The notes under the pieces: model-generated
Told to the model about the DNA's origin: nothing
Databases searched by the model: none
What the model saw: only the letters and a program-made list of their open reading frames with translations
Made by a program: the position numbers and the translations under genes
Shown: piece by piece, positions 34,753-43,593 of the stretch
How the letters are laid out: each line of letters opens with the position of its first letter
Position numbering within the stretch: position 1 is the first letter of the stretch
Source: Lichenihabitans sp033947565
Lineage (GTDB): Bacteria; Pseudomonadota; Alphaproteobacteria; Rhizobiales; Beijerinckiaceae
Direction of reading: 5' to 3'
NCBI RefSeq assembly: GCF_033947565.1
Contig: NZ_JARPVX010000009.1
Location: 1-64,000 of the forward strand
Length of the DNA: 64,000 bases

Positions 34753-34862
34753 ACAAGGGGCCGGCTTGCTTCGGTCCGCTTGCGCTGAACGGTGGCGGTG
34801 ACGCGGATCGGCTGCCCCCCGCGCACTCATCAGGCAATGGCCCGCCCGGCTGTGGAGCGGGC

Positions 34863-34891
34863 TTGCATTCCAGTCCGGATGCCTCTAGGTA
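34863..34891 (+). promoter_or_regulatory. Probable promoter of tRNA-His
   Basis: TTGCAT and TAGGTA spaced by 17 bases, placing the start a few bases before the mature tRNA end at 34910. Confidence 0.45.
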
Positions 34892-34909
34892 CGAACCTCT
34901 GCGAAGCAG

Positions 34910-34986
34910 GCCGCCATAGCTCAGTTGGTTAGAGCGCTAGATTGTGGATCTAGAGGTCCCCCGTTCGAGCCGGGGTGGTGGTACCA
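34910..34986 (+). tRNA. tRNA-His (anticodon GTG), CCA encoded
   Basis: A full cloverleaf can be folded: 7-bp acceptor (GCCGCCA / TGGTGGT), D arm GCTC/GAGC, anticodon stem CTAGA/TCTAG around TTGTGGA, and T stem CCCCG/CGGGG. CCA is encoded. Acceptor pair 1-72 is G-U and the discriminator is A73, not the G-1:C73 of most bacteria. This matches the unusual histidine tRNA of many alphaproteobacteria. Confidence 0.96.
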
Positions 34987-35344
34987 TCTTCCTGCAGGTT
35001 TTCCGCTTCCATGCTGATCATCGTTGCCCCTGAGCGGGCCTGCGTCTTGGCAGGTCCCTTGGCGCGCTGGAGCCGATGGCGTACCCCGGCAAGATCATCG
35101 ACCCGCCCTGTCAAGACAGCCGGATTGAGGACCCCCTCGCTCGATCGTCTTGCTGTAGCGCCGATGTTCTTTCGCTTCGCTGCTTCAACATCGTCCTGCT
35201 TGGATGCGCTACGGATACTGAAGCACGACCGGTCGAGGCCGGGCTTTTCCTCAAATCTGTTGCTCGTACTTGATTTCACACTAGTAGGCCGCTTGCAGAA
35301 AATATCGATCGGCTCTATCTACTTGCCGAACTGCGGAGAGCATC
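34987..35344. other. 358-bp gap between tRNA-His and mucR
   Basis: No gene supported; open frames on both strands are short and shadow-like. The last 100 bases are more AT-rich and probably hold the mucR promoter and autoregulatory sites, but no specific element could be fixed. Confidence 0.5.
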
Positions 35345-35863
35345 ATGACGGAAAGCAATGCGGATATCGAATTCATCGGGATGGCGGCCGATATCGTATC
35401 CGCCTTCGTAAGCCACAATTCGGTTCCGGCCGGCGAACTGCCGAGCCTGATCCACTCCGTGCATCTTGCTTTGCAGAAAATCGCCGGCACCAAGGTTGAA
35501 GAGCCGGTCGAGCAGGTGAAGGCGCCTGCGGTGCCGATCAAGAAATCGGTCGCCGACGATTACCTGATCTGTCTCGAGGATGGAAAGAAGTTCAAGTCGC
35601 TAAAGCGACACCTGCGCACGCAATACAACATGTCACCCGCTGAATATCGTGAGAAGTGGGGCCTGAGCGGCGACTATCCCATGGTGGCGCCCAACTACGC
35701 GCGCGCCCGCTCCGCCCTTGCCAAGGAAATGGGCCTCGGCCAGCAGCGGAAGAAGGCCTTGGCGGTGCGCCCGCCCTTGTCGCCCGTCGATGATCTCGCG
35801 CCGGCCGAGCCGAAGAAGGGCCGGGGTCGCCCGAAGACCGTAAAGACCGCGACGGCCGCCTGA
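35345..35863 (+). CDS. mucR: MucR/Ros-family zinc-finger-like regulator
   Basis: Pleiotropic H-NS-like regulator (172 residues) binding AT-rich DNA. The N-terminal part carries oligomerisation helices. The DNA-binding domain is at about 72-140, around LICLEDGKKFKSLKRHL and YPMVAPNYARARSALAKEMG; the tail is basic (KKGRGRPKTVKT), like an AT-hook. In the zinc-finger core the Cys, Asp and first His are kept but the usual last His position is Gln (TQYNMS), so zinc binding is doubtful. A hairpin (35880-35907) and a strong bidirectional terminator follow. Confidence 0.92.
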   Translation: MTESNADIEFIGMAADIVSAFVSHNSVPAGELPSLIHSVHLALQKIAGTKVEEPVEQVKAPAVPIKKSVADDYLICLEDGKKFKSLKRHLRTQYNMSPAEYREKWGLSGDYPMVAPNYARARSALAKEMGLGQQRKKALAVRPPLSPVDDLAPAEPKKGRGRPKTVKTATAA

Positions 35864-36024
35864 TCGGCTTTGATCAAGAGGACGCGCCTATAGCTTAGGT
35901 CGCGTCCGCAATCGGGCATGCTGCATAGAGGGTAGAGCCGGGTCTCATCCTGCAAGGTTTGGAGAAAACCAGACCGAGCGGAGTGTCCAGGATGTGTTTC
36001 GAGGGGGTGCCGGTAGGCGCCGTT

Positions 36025-36070
36025 CAACAAAAAGGGCGAAGTGCTAGTCACTTCGCCCTTTTTGTTGTTT
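36025..36070. terminator. Strong bidirectional terminator between mucR and the TPR lipoprotein gene
   Basis: A perfect 19-bp stem, arms 36025-36043 and 36049-36067, with a 5-base loop. The GGGCGAAGTG core is flanked by A5 and T5 tracts, giving rho-independent signals on both strands for the two convergent genes. Confidence 0.92.
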
Positions 36071-36088
36071 GAGGCGTCCGCTGTCGCG

Positions 36089-36979
36089 TCAGGACAAGCG
36101 CGCGAGCCCATCGGCGGCCGCCTGGTTGCTCGGGTCGAGTGCCTTCGCGTGCGCGAACGACTCTCGCGCCTTGTTGGCGTTGCCGGTCTTTTCGTAGCAG
36201 AACCCAAGCCCTGCCCAGGCCATCGCATTCTTGGTGTTGACGTTCAGGGCCGCATTATAGTCCTCGATGGCGGCCGCATATTTGCCCGTCGCGGTCAGGC
36301 TCTGCGCCCGCGCCTCGTAGGGCGCTGCCGCGAACGGGTCGCGGTCGATCGCATTGTCGAAGTCGCTCAGCGCCAAGGCTTGTTCACCCTGCTTCTGGTG
36401 GATGAGGCCGCGCGCATGGAACGCCTGCGCCCCTTCCGGGTAGAGCCGGATCGCGGTGTTGAGGTCCGCCATCGCCTGATCGAGGTGCCCTTGCGAGCGC
36501 AGCAGGTTGCCGCGTCCGAGATAGGCCGGTGCGTGGTTCGGATTGGCCTGGATGGCCTGGTTGAAATCGGCGAGCGCCAGATCGTCGTGGCGGGTCTGCC
36601 GATAAGCGAGCGCACGGTTGGTGAAGGCCGCCGCATTGCCGGGGTTGAGCTGTACGGCCTTGGTGAAGTCGCCGATAGCATTCGAAAAGTCGCCCGTGCG
36701 GGCATAGGCGGTGCCACGGGTGTTATAGGCGTCGGAGTCGTTGGGGTTGCGCTTGATCACATCGCTCAGCGACGCGATGTTGACGGACGTATCCTTGCTG
36801 GCTGCCTGCACTTCGGCGATGCCGCGGCCAGGCGTTTCGAGCGAACCGACGGTCTCGCAGCCGCCAAGCGCCAAAGCCATCGCGGCGGCGAACCCGGCCA
36901 TGATGAGCGGGCGATGCCGGGCCACGGGGACGGGCGATGCCGAAAGTGGCGCTGGTAGATCCGTCCTAGCGACGCGCAT
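36089..36979 (-). CDS. TPR-repeat lipoprotein, NlpI-like
   Basis: An envelope protein of 296 residues with a signal peptide and lipobox ending LALGGC, followed by about six tetratricopeptide repeats from about residue 75 to the end. TPR consensus elements include DAYNTRGTAYARTGDFSNAI and AYLGRGNLLRSQGHLDQAMA. It resembles NlpI-type scaffolds that organise envelope enzymes. I start at the ATG at 36979; the frame runs to 37102, but that part overlaps a dyad upstream. The partner is unknown. Confidence 0.85.
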   Translation of the reverse strand: MRVARTDLPAPLSASPVPVARHRPLIMAGFAAAMALALGGCETVGSLETPGRGIAEVQAASKDTSVNIASLSDVIKRNPNDSDAYNTRGTAYARTGDFSNAIGDFTKAVQLNPGNAAAFTNRALAYRQTRHDDLALADFNQAIQANPNHAPAYLGRGNLLRSQGHLDQAMADLNTAIRLYPEGAQAFHARGLIHQKQGEQALALSDFDNAIDRDPFAAAPYEARAQSLTATGKYAAAIEDYNAALNVNTKNAMAWAGLGFCYEKTGNANKARESFAHAKALDPSNQAAADGLARLS

Positions 36980-37567
36980 CGCGTGTGTCTCGCTTAAGTG
37001 TTTGGGTGCCACGCACCCGTCAAATCCAATGTGGATCGTCGACTGACGCCACATTGGGGCGACACTGGGACGATCATGCGACGCCGAACCGGCCTCGGCC
37101 ACTTAACGAGTGGTGTCGCATAATGGTTACTATTGTTCTAAGCTTCAGGAAATCTGCTCCCGCATCAGAAAGGTCGGCCGCAGGCTTGCAAGGGGGCGAT
37201 CGCGTCTGTGCGCCATAGCCGCCTCGGCTTCGGCACGGCATCGCTTGACGGCACTCGAGCAACTCAGGGTCAGCCTACGTGGCCTCGGTGGTTGTGTCGG
37301 CTCGCGCTCTCGGTCCGTGTGAGGCCTCGGTGGGGCCCAGAATTGCGGGCGCCGACTTGTCGGCCTTTGCGTGATCTGCTATGCGCGGCGTCTGCAATGA
37401 GGTTCGTTTCGAGCCCATCGCTTCGTTCACCGAAATTCCCGTGTGCCGGTTCGCGCCGGCCCGCCCGCAAGGCGGAGGGTGTCGGCATCACGCCTACATC
37501 CATCGGCCCCCGGGAATCCGTTCACACCAGCCGCCGGCGCCGCCCGAAAGGGCACCCAGGAGAATCA
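36980..37567. other. 588-bp region between the TPR gene and rpsA
   Basis: Contains the dyad at 37026-37057 and the long upstream region of rpsA. No gene is supported: open frames here are Arg/Ser-rich shadows. The cmk gene often found before rpsA is absent. The rpsA promoter and any S1 autoregulatory leader should be in the right half, but no clear -35/-10 pair was found. Confidence 0.55.
37026..37057. promoter_or_regulatory. Inverted repeat upstream of the TPR lipoprotein gene
   Basis: Perfect 9-base arms CCAATGTGG (37026-37034) and CCACATTGG (37049-37057) with a 14-base spacer, about 47 bp upstream of the chosen ATG. It may be a regulator site; nothing identifies the regulator. Confidence 0.4.
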
Positions 37568-39301
37568 ATGTCCGCAGTTTATGCTGAACGCGCTCCGACG
37601 CGCGATGATTTCGCCGCTATGCTCGAAGAGAGCTACGGCAAGAGCGAGGCTTTCGAAGGGTCCGTGGTTCGCGGCACCATCGTCGGCATCGAAAAGGACG
37701 TGGCCGTCATCGACATCGGTCTGAAGACCGAAGGCCGCGTGCCGCTGAAGGAATTCACCAGCCAGGGCCGTGAAGCCGCGCCGCAGATCGGCGACTTCGT
37801 CGAAGTGTATCTCGAGCGTGTCGAGAATGCGCTCGGCGAGGCCGTGATCTCGCGCGACAAGGCCCGTCGCGAAGAAAGCTGGGTCAAGCTCGAGCGCGCC
37901 TTCGAAAAGCAGGAAAAGGTCGAAGGCATCATCTTCAATCAGGTCAAGGGCGGCTTCACGGTCGACCTCGATGGCGCCGTGGCGTTCCTGCCGCGCTCCC
38001 AGGTCGACATCCGGCCCGTGCGCGACGTCAGCCCCCTCATGGGCGTGCCGCAGCCGTTCCAGATCCTCAAGATGGATCGTCGCCGCGGCAACATCGTCGT
38101 GTCGCGCCGCACCGTGCTCGAGGAAAGCCGCGCCGAGCAGCGTCACGAGATCGTGGCCAACCTCGAAGAGGGCCAGGTCATCGACGGGACGGTCAAGAAC
38201 ATCACCGATTACGGTGCGTTCGTGGACCTCGGCGGTATCGACGGCCTGTTGCATGTGACCGACATCGCCTGGCGCCGCGTCAACCACCCGACCGAGGTGC
38301 TGACCATCGGCCAGACCGTCAAGGTCAAGATCATCAAGATCAACCACGAGACGCACCGCATCTCGCTGGGCATGAAGCAGCTGCTCGACGATCCGTGGCA
38401 GGGCATCGAGGCCAAGTACCCGATCCAGGCCAAGCTCTCGGGCCGTGTCACCAACATCACCGACTACGGCGCCTTTGTGGAGCTGGAGCCAGGCATCGAA
38501 GGCCTCATCCACGTTTCCGAGATGTCGTGGACCAAGAAGAACGTGCACCCCGGCAAGATCGTGGCCACCAGCCAGGAAGTCGAAGTGCAGGTCCTCGAGG
38601 TCGACCCGATCAAGCGTCGCATCTCGCTCGGCCTCAAGCAGACCCTGTCGAACCCCTGGGAAAGCTTCTCCGAGAACTTCCCCGTCGGTTCGGTGGTCGA
38701 GGGCGAGGTCAAGAACAAGACCGAGTTCGGCTTGTTCATCGGCCTCGAGGGCGATGTGGACGGCATGGTCCACCTCAGCGACCTCGACTGGAACCGTCCG
38801 GGCGAGCAGGCCATGGAGGACTACAAGAAGGGCGACGTCGTGAAGGCGCAGGTTCTCGACGTAGACGTCGAGAAGGAGCGCATCTCGCTCGGCATCAAGC
38901 AGGTCGGCACCGAAGCCTTCATCACCAAGCCCGGTGAAGATGGTCCGGCTCCGACCGACGGGCTTCGCAAGGGTCAGGTCGTCACCTGCGAGATCATCGA
39001 GGTGAAGGACGGTGGCGTCGAGGTGAAGATCGCCGGCAGCGAGTTCACCACCTTCGTCAAGCGCGCCGAACTGGCCCGCGACCGCAACGACCAGCGCCCC
39101 GATCGCTTCGCGGTCGGCGAAAAGGTCGATGCCCGCATCACCATGCTGGATCGCAAGGCGAACAAGATCGCCGTGTCGGTCAAGGCGCTGGAGATGGCCG
39201 AAGAAAAGGAAGCGATCGCTCAGTTCGGCTCCGCCGACTCGGGTGCGTCGCTCGGCGACATCCTGAGCGCCGCCATGAAGAAGCGCGACCAGCAGAGCTG
39301 A
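37568..39301 (+). CDS. rpsA: 30S ribosomal protein S1
   Basis: mRNA-binding ribosomal protein of 577 residues with six S1 (OB-fold) repeats at roughly 31-97, 115-181, 198-266, 283-353, 370-440 and 459-528. Repeats 3 and 4 show the typical NITDYGAFVDL and NITDYGAFVEL. The first two are more divergent, as expected for the ribosome-binding ones. The ATG at 37568 has AGGAGA upstream. Codon use is strongly biased (highly expressed). A terminator follows directly. Confidence 0.97.
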   Translation: MSAVYAERAPTRDDFAAMLEESYGKSEAFEGSVVRGTIVGIEKDVAVIDIGLKTEGRVPLKEFTSQGREAAPQIGDFVEVYLERVENALGEAVISRDKARREESWVKLERAFEKQEKVEGIIFNQVKGGFTVDLDGAVAFLPRSQVDIRPVRDVSPLMGVPQPFQILKMDRRRGNIVVSRRTVLEESRAEQRHEIVANLEEGQVIDGTVKNITDYGAFVDLGGIDGLLHVTDIAWRRVNHPTEVLTIGQTVKVKIIKINHETHRISLGMKQLLDDPWQGIEAKYPIQAKLSGRVTNITDYGAFVELEPGIEGLIHVSEMSWTKKNVHPGKIVATSQEVEVQVLEVDPIKRRISLGLKQTLSNPWESFSENFPVGSVVEGEVKNKTEFGLFIGLEGDVDGMVHLSDLDWNRPGEQAMEDYKKGDVVKAQVLDVDVEKERISLGIKQVGTEAFITKPGEDGPAPTDGLRKGQVVTCEIIEVKDGGVEVKIAGSEFTTFVKRAELARDRNDQRPDRFAVGEKVDARITMLDRKANKIAVSVKALEMAEEKEAIAQFGSADSGASLGDILSAAMKKRDQQS

Positions 39302-39341
39302 TCTCCTGGCCGCGGGTACCCCGCGGCCTCCATAAGCAAGC

Positions 39342-39375
39342 AACCGCGCGGAGCTTCTCCGCGCGGTTTTGTTTT
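39342..39375 (+). terminator. Rho-independent terminator of rpsA
   Basis: Perfect 12-bp stem AACCGCGCGGAG / CTCCGCGCGGTT with a 3-base loop, followed by TTGTTTT. It ends only 20 bases before the Hsp70-like start codon. Confidence 0.9.
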
Positions 39376-39395
39376 GGCCATCCCGGATACCCTGA

Positions 39396-40673
39396 ATGAC
39401 CCGTGCGCTCGGCATCGATTTCGGCACCACCAATTCGGTCGTGGCCCTGCTGGGCCAGGATGGGCAGGTCCGCAACCTCAGCTGGCCTTCGGCCGGCGGT
39501 GCCGTCGATATTTTCCGCACCGCGCTGTATTTCTGGAGCGAGGGCCGTCCGCCCCGCGTGCAGGTTCACCGGGCCGCAGGGCCGGCGGCGCTCGACCATG
39601 CCCTGGCCGGCACCGGCGAAGGGCGCTTCATCCAGTCGATCAAGACCTACCTTGCGACCCGCAGCTTCTCGGAAACGCGGTTGTTCGCGCAGCGCTTCTC
39701 CATCGAGGCGCTCGTCTCTACCTTTCTGGGCGACCTTTCGGCGCCGATCCCGCAGCTTCGGCAGGGCCTGCCGATCGCAGCCGGCCGGCCGGTCGTCTTC
39801 GCCGGCGAGGCCCCGGACGAGGGGCTTGCGGTGGAACGCTTGAAGGCCGCCTACGACATGGCGGGCTTCGGTCCGGTCGAACTCGCCTATGAGCCCTTCG
39901 GGGCCGCTTATTGGTATGCCCGCACCTTGAAGCGCGACGAAACCGTGCTGGTGGCGGATTTCGGCGGCGGCACCAGCGACTTTTCCGTCATTCGCTTCAC
40001 CCAGGCGAATGGTCGCCTGTCCTCCGAGGCGCTGTCCCATACGGGCGTCGGGGTGGCGGGCGACACCTTCGACTACCGCCTCGTCGACCACCTCGTGGCG
40101 CCGCAACTCGGCAAGGGGTCGCATTACCGCTCCTTCGGCAAAAGCCTGCCGTTCCCGGCCTATGTGCATGCGGCCTTCGCGCGCTGGCACCAGCTGTCCT
40201 GGTTGAAGGCGCCGCAGACGATGCGGGAGCTGAAGGAGCTCGCGGCCATGAGCGAGGCGCCGGACGCGATCGAGAAGCTGATCGCCTTCCTCGACTACGA
40301 TCTCGGCTTCGAGCTTTACCGCGCCGTGTCCAAGGTAAAGACGCGCTTGTCGGACGCTGACGCAGCCGAACTCAGTTTCGACAGCCATGGCATCCACCTC
40401 GACGGACGCGTCACGCGCGCCGACTTCGAAAGCTTCATCGCCGACGACCTCCGCCGCATCGCCGAGGCGGTCGAGGCGGCGCTCACGCAAGCCGGCTGCG
40501 GGCCCGGTGATATCGATGCCGTGTTCATGACGGGCGGCACCTCGCACGTGCCGGCCGTGCGCCGATTGTTCTCGGACCGCTTCAGCGTTGATCGCATCCA
40601 TGTCGGCGAAGCCTTCCAGTCGGTCGCCTCCGGCTTGGCGCTGGTGGCCGCCGACCGCGCCCGCGTGGCCTGA
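39396..40673 (+). CDS. Hsp70-family chaperone-like protein, YegD type
   Basis: A 425-residue Hsp70 relative with only the nucleotide-binding domain. Phosphate 1 motif GIDFGTTNSVVAL at the N-terminus, phosphate 2 ADFGGGTSDFSV (about 190) and adenosine motif MTGGTSHVPAVRRLF near the end. It lacks the peptide-binding domain of DnaK, as does E. coli YegD. Function is unknown, possibly an autonomous ATPase. It lies between rpsA and sppA, 20 bp after the rpsA terminator, which leaves little room for its own promoter. Confidence 0.9.
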   Translation: MTRALGIDFGTTNSVVALLGQDGQVRNLSWPSAGGAVDIFRTALYFWSEGRPPRVQVHRAAGPAALDHALAGTGEGRFIQSIKTYLATRSFSETRLFAQRFSIEALVSTFLGDLSAPIPQLRQGLPIAAGRPVVFAGEAPDEGLAVERLKAAYDMAGFGPVELAYEPFGAAYWYARTLKRDETVLVADFGGGTSDFSVIRFTQANGRLSSEALSHTGVGVAGDTFDYRLVDHLVAPQLGKGSHYRSFGKSLPFPAYVHAAFARWHQLSWLKAPQTMRELKELAAMSEAPDAIEKLIAFLDYDLGFELYRAVSKVKTRLSDADAAELSFDSHGIHLDGRVTRADFESFIADDLRRIAEAVEAALTQAGCGPGDIDAVFMTGGTSHVPAVRRLFSDRFSVDRIHVGEAFQSVASGLALVAADRARVA

Positions 40674-40756
40674 GGGCCGCGACGGTTCGGCTTGCCATGG
40701 CCGGAGCCGGTGCTTAGGTTGGGCGCAACTCGTGACGGCAGAGCTCAAGGTGCGAC

Positions 40757-41791
40757 ATGGTGTCCGTCGTGACGGGCGGCTCGGCGCATGCAGCCACCGC
40801 CTCCAGGAACGATCACGCGATGTCCATGGCCACCGGTTCTGCCGATTACCTGCTTGATCGGCGGCGTCTGCGTCGAAAGCTGTTGTTCTGGCGCACGGCC
40901 GGTTTCGCGCTGCTGGCCCTGATCGTGCTCGGGCTGGCACTCCGGGCCACCGCCTCGCGCAGTGCCGCGACGCTGGTGCCGCATATCGCCCGCATCCAGA
41001 TCTCGGGCCTCATCACCGGAGACGACAAGACGCTCGATCTGATCCGCGACGTGGGCGCTTCCGCGGCCACGGGGGTCATCGTCGTGATCGACAGCCCCGG
41101 CGGCACCACGGTCGGGTCGGAGCGGGTGTATGACGCGCTGCGCGCCGTCGCGGCCAAAAAGCCCACCGTGGCCGAGATCCACACGCTTGGCGCCTCGGGC
41201 GCCTATATCGCGGCACTCGGCGCCGATCACATCGTGGCCTATGGCAATTCGCTGGTCGGCTCCATCGGGGTGCTGTTCGAGTTCCCGAACTTCGCCAAGC
41301 TGCTCGACACCGTCGGGGTCAGCGTCGAAAAGATCAAATCGTCACCCCTCAAGGCGGAGCCCGATGGCTTTACGCCGACGAGCGACGCCGCCCGCGCCGC
41401 CATCGACGCCCTGGTGGTCGACAGCTATGGCTGGTTCAAGGGCTTGGTGCAGGATCGCCGCCACATGAGCGATGCCGAACTCGCCGCCGTCGATGACGGC
41501 CGTGTCTTCACCGGACGCCAAAGCGTGCCATTGAAGCTGATCGATCAGCTCGGCACCGAGAAGGACTCGATCGCCTGGCTGGAAGGCAAGGGCGTCGCCA
41601 AGGATCTGCCGGTGCGGGACTGGAAGCGCCGCAGTGACAGGGCGTTCGGCTTGTTCGGCGCTGCCTCCTCGGCGGCGGAAACCTTAGGCGCGCCCGGGCT
41701 CGCGCATGTGCTTGGGCTGGCCGCAAGCCTCGAGACGGTTCGTCCGATGGATGGCTTGCAGGCGATCTGGATCGCTTCACCGCGCGAATAG
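40757..41791 (+). CDS. sppA: Signal peptide peptidase SppA (S49 family, short form)
   Basis: Membrane-anchored serine protease that degrades cleaved signal peptides. One N-terminal transmembrane helix (LLFWRTAGFALLALIVLGLAL) is followed by a single S49 domain. The nucleophile Ser is in TLGASGAYIAAL and the Lys base in SSPLKAEPDG. The ATG at 40757 has AAGG five bases upstream (344 residues); ATG at 40820 also fits and begins nearer to the conserved part. It is followed by ihfB after 45 bp. Confidence 0.92.
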   Translation: MVSVVTGGSAHAATASRNDHAMSMATGSADYLLDRRRLRRKLLFWRTAGFALLALIVLGLALRATASRSAATLVPHIARIQISGLITGDDKTLDLIRDVGASAATGVIVVIDSPGGTTVGSERVYDALRAVAAKKPTVAEIHTLGASGAYIAALGADHIVAYGNSLVGSIGVLFEFPNFAKLLDTVGVSVEKIKSSPLKAEPDGFTPTSDAARAAIDALVVDSYGWFKGLVQDRRHMSDAELAAVDDGRVFTGRQSVPLKLIDQLGTEKDSIAWLEGKGVAKDLPVRDWKRRSDRAFGLFGAASSAAETLGAPGLAHVLGLAASLETVRPMDGLQAIWIASPRE

Positions 41792-41836
41792 GAGCAGAAC
41801 AGCGTTGCGTCACACATCACAGGCGGGGGCCCGAGC

Positions 41837-42124
41837 GTGATAAAATCGGAATTGGTGCAGCGGCTGACCGAGAAGAATCCGCATCTCTACCTCCGCGACA
41901 TCGAGAAGATCGTCAATGCGATCTTGGACGAGGTCACGAACGCACTGACGACCGGCAATCGGGTGGAGCTACGCGGCTTCGGGGCCTTTTCGGTGAAGAA
42001 GCGCGACGCACGCCTCGGCCGCAACCCGCGCACGGGCGCCCATGTGGATGTCGACGAGAAGATGGTGCCGTTCTTCAAGACCGGCAAGGAAATGCGGGAA
42101 CGCCTGAACCTCGAAGACGGTTGA
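41837..42124 (+). CDS. ihfB: Integration host factor subunit beta, GTG start
   Basis: DNA-bending HU/IHF-family protein of 95 residues, the beta half of the IHF heterodimer. Conserved features are the N-terminal helices (SELVQRLTEKNPHL), RVELRGFGAFSV and the DNA-inserting arm with GRNPRTG. The start is GTG at 41837. The alpha subunit is at 59277-59627 in this window. Confidence 0.95.
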   Translation: MIKSELVQRLTEKNPHLYLRDIEKIVNAILDEVTNALTTGNRVELRGFGAFSVKKRDARLGRNPRTGAHVDVDEKMVPFFKTGKEMRERLNLEDG

Positions 42125-42167
42125 ACCCTGCGTTTCGTGGAACCAGGATGGGAACGGGTCTGATCTC

Positions 42168-42545
42168 ATGAAGAATGCCCTCAAGGCGATCGTGCTGGTG
42201 CCGATTGCCCTCCTGATCGTGGTCTTTGCGGTCGCCAACCGCCAGATGACCACCATCTCGCTCGACCCTTTCAACAGCGATACCCCGGCGCTCGCCCTGA
42301 GCGCGCCGCTGTTTCTGGTGATCCTGTTAATGGTGATCCTCGGGGTGCTGGTCGGCGGCATCGCGAGCTGGATCTCGCAGGGCGTGGTGCGTGCCTCGGC
42401 CCGCCAGGCCCGCACCGACGCGGCCCAGCTACGGCGCGAACTGCAGGAAACGCGCCTCGAGCTCGATCTGGTACATCGCCAGCAGGCCGCGGCCCGTTCA
42501 ACCGCACTACCCTCCCAGGCTTTGATCGGGCGCGAGGTGGCCTGA
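42168..42545 (+). CDS. LapA-domain (DUF1049) membrane protein
   Basis: A 125-residue protein with two transmembrane helices (about 5-25 and 45-70) and a C-terminal coiled coil (RTDAAQLRRELQETRLELDLV). It resembles LapA/YciS, which assists lipopolysaccharide assembly with LapB in E. coli. No lapB is adjacent. It follows ihfB as in many Hyphomicrobiales and converges with coaA. Confidence 0.85.
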   Translation: MKNALKAIVLVPIALLIVVFAVANRQMTTISLDPFNSDTPALALSAPLFLVILLMVILGVLVGGIASWISQGVVRASARQARTDAAQLRRELQETRLELDLVHRQQAAARSTALPSQALIGREVA

Positions 42546-42578
42546 AGTCCTAGGCCGGTCGCCTCGGGGACTGGGTCT

Positions 42579-43538
42579 TCAGAGCTTGCGGAGCGCCACA
42601 TCCTCGATGCGATGGCTGGCACCCTTGGTCAGGATCAGGCTCGCCCGGGGGCGCGTCGGGCGCACGTGTTCGACGAGGTTGCGCAGGTTGATGTCCCGCC
42701 AGATCGTCAGGGCGATCTCGGTCGCCCTGGCATCGGTCAGATCGGCATATTTCCGGAAATACGAGCGCGGATCGCGGAAGGCCGTCTGGCGCAGTCGCAT
42801 GAAGCGCTCGACATACCAGCGTTCGAGCAGGGCCTCGTCGGCGTCGAGATAGATCGAGAAGTCGAAGAAGTCCGACACGAAGGGGATGTCGGTGCCGGCG
42901 CGGTTGGGCAGCAGCACGTTCAAGCCTTCGACGATCAGGATGTCGGGCCTGTCCACCACCACGAATTCGTCCGGGACGATGTCATAGGTCAGGTGGCTGT
43001 AGACCGGGGCCCGCACGGCCCGCATGCCGGCTTTCACGTCCGACAGGAAGCGCAGCAGTGCGGACGCATCGAAGCTTTCCGGGAAGCCTTTGCGGTTCAT
43101 GATGTTCTTTTGTTCCAGCACCCGGTTCGGGTGCAGGAAGCCGTCTGTGGTGACGAGATCGACCTTGGGGGTGTTGGGCCAGCGCGACAACAGGGCCCGC
43201 ATGACGCGCGCTGTGGTCGACTTGCCGACCGCCACCGAGCCCGCCACGCCGATCAGATAGGGCATCTTGCCTTCCGGCTCGGCCCCGAGAAACCGCTGGG
43301 TCGCCTTGAACAAGCCTTGCGACGAGGCGACGTAGAGCGCCATCAGCCGCGACAACGGCAGGTAGATGGCGGCCACCTCCTCGAGCGAGATGGGGTCGTT
43401 CGTGGCGCGCAGCCGCGTCAGGTCGTCTGCCGTCAGCGTCAGGGGCGTGTCGGCGCGCAGCGCAGCCCATTCGGCACTGGAAAAGCTGCGGTACGGCGAG
43501 GCGACCGGCCGCGGCGGGATCTTGACCCTGTGGTTCAT
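42579..43538 (-). CDS. coaA: Type I pantothenate kinase CoaA
   Basis: First and regulated step of coenzyme A synthesis, phosphorylating pantothenate. The 319-residue product has P-loop GVAGSVAVGKSTTAR, then TTDGFLHPN and the CoA-feedback/pantothenate-binding region with RKGFPESFD. Length and motifs fit CoaA type I. The ATG at 43538 is the first conserved start; the frame is open further into hisE antisense. It is last in the his gene string, 55 bp after hisE. Confidence 0.94.
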   Translation of the reverse strand: MNHRVKIPPRPVASPYRSFSSAEWAALRADTPLTLTADDLTRLRATNDPISLEEVAAIYLPLSRLMALYVASSQGLFKATQRFLGAEPEGKMPYLIGVAGSVAVGKSTTARVMRALLSRWPNTPKVDLVTTDGFLHPNRVLEQKNIMNRKGFPESFDASALLRFLSDVKAGMRAVRAPVYSHLTYDIVPDEFVVVDRPDILIVEGLNVLLPNRAGTDIPFVSDFFDFSIYLDADEALLERWYVERFMRLRQTAFRDPRSYFRKYADLTDARATEIALTIWRDINLRNLVEHVRPTRPRASLILTKGASHRIEDVALRKL

Positions 43539-43593
43539 GCGAAGCCCGATCAGGCCTGAGCGAAACGGCGACGCGTCGCCGAGGAAGGAACGG

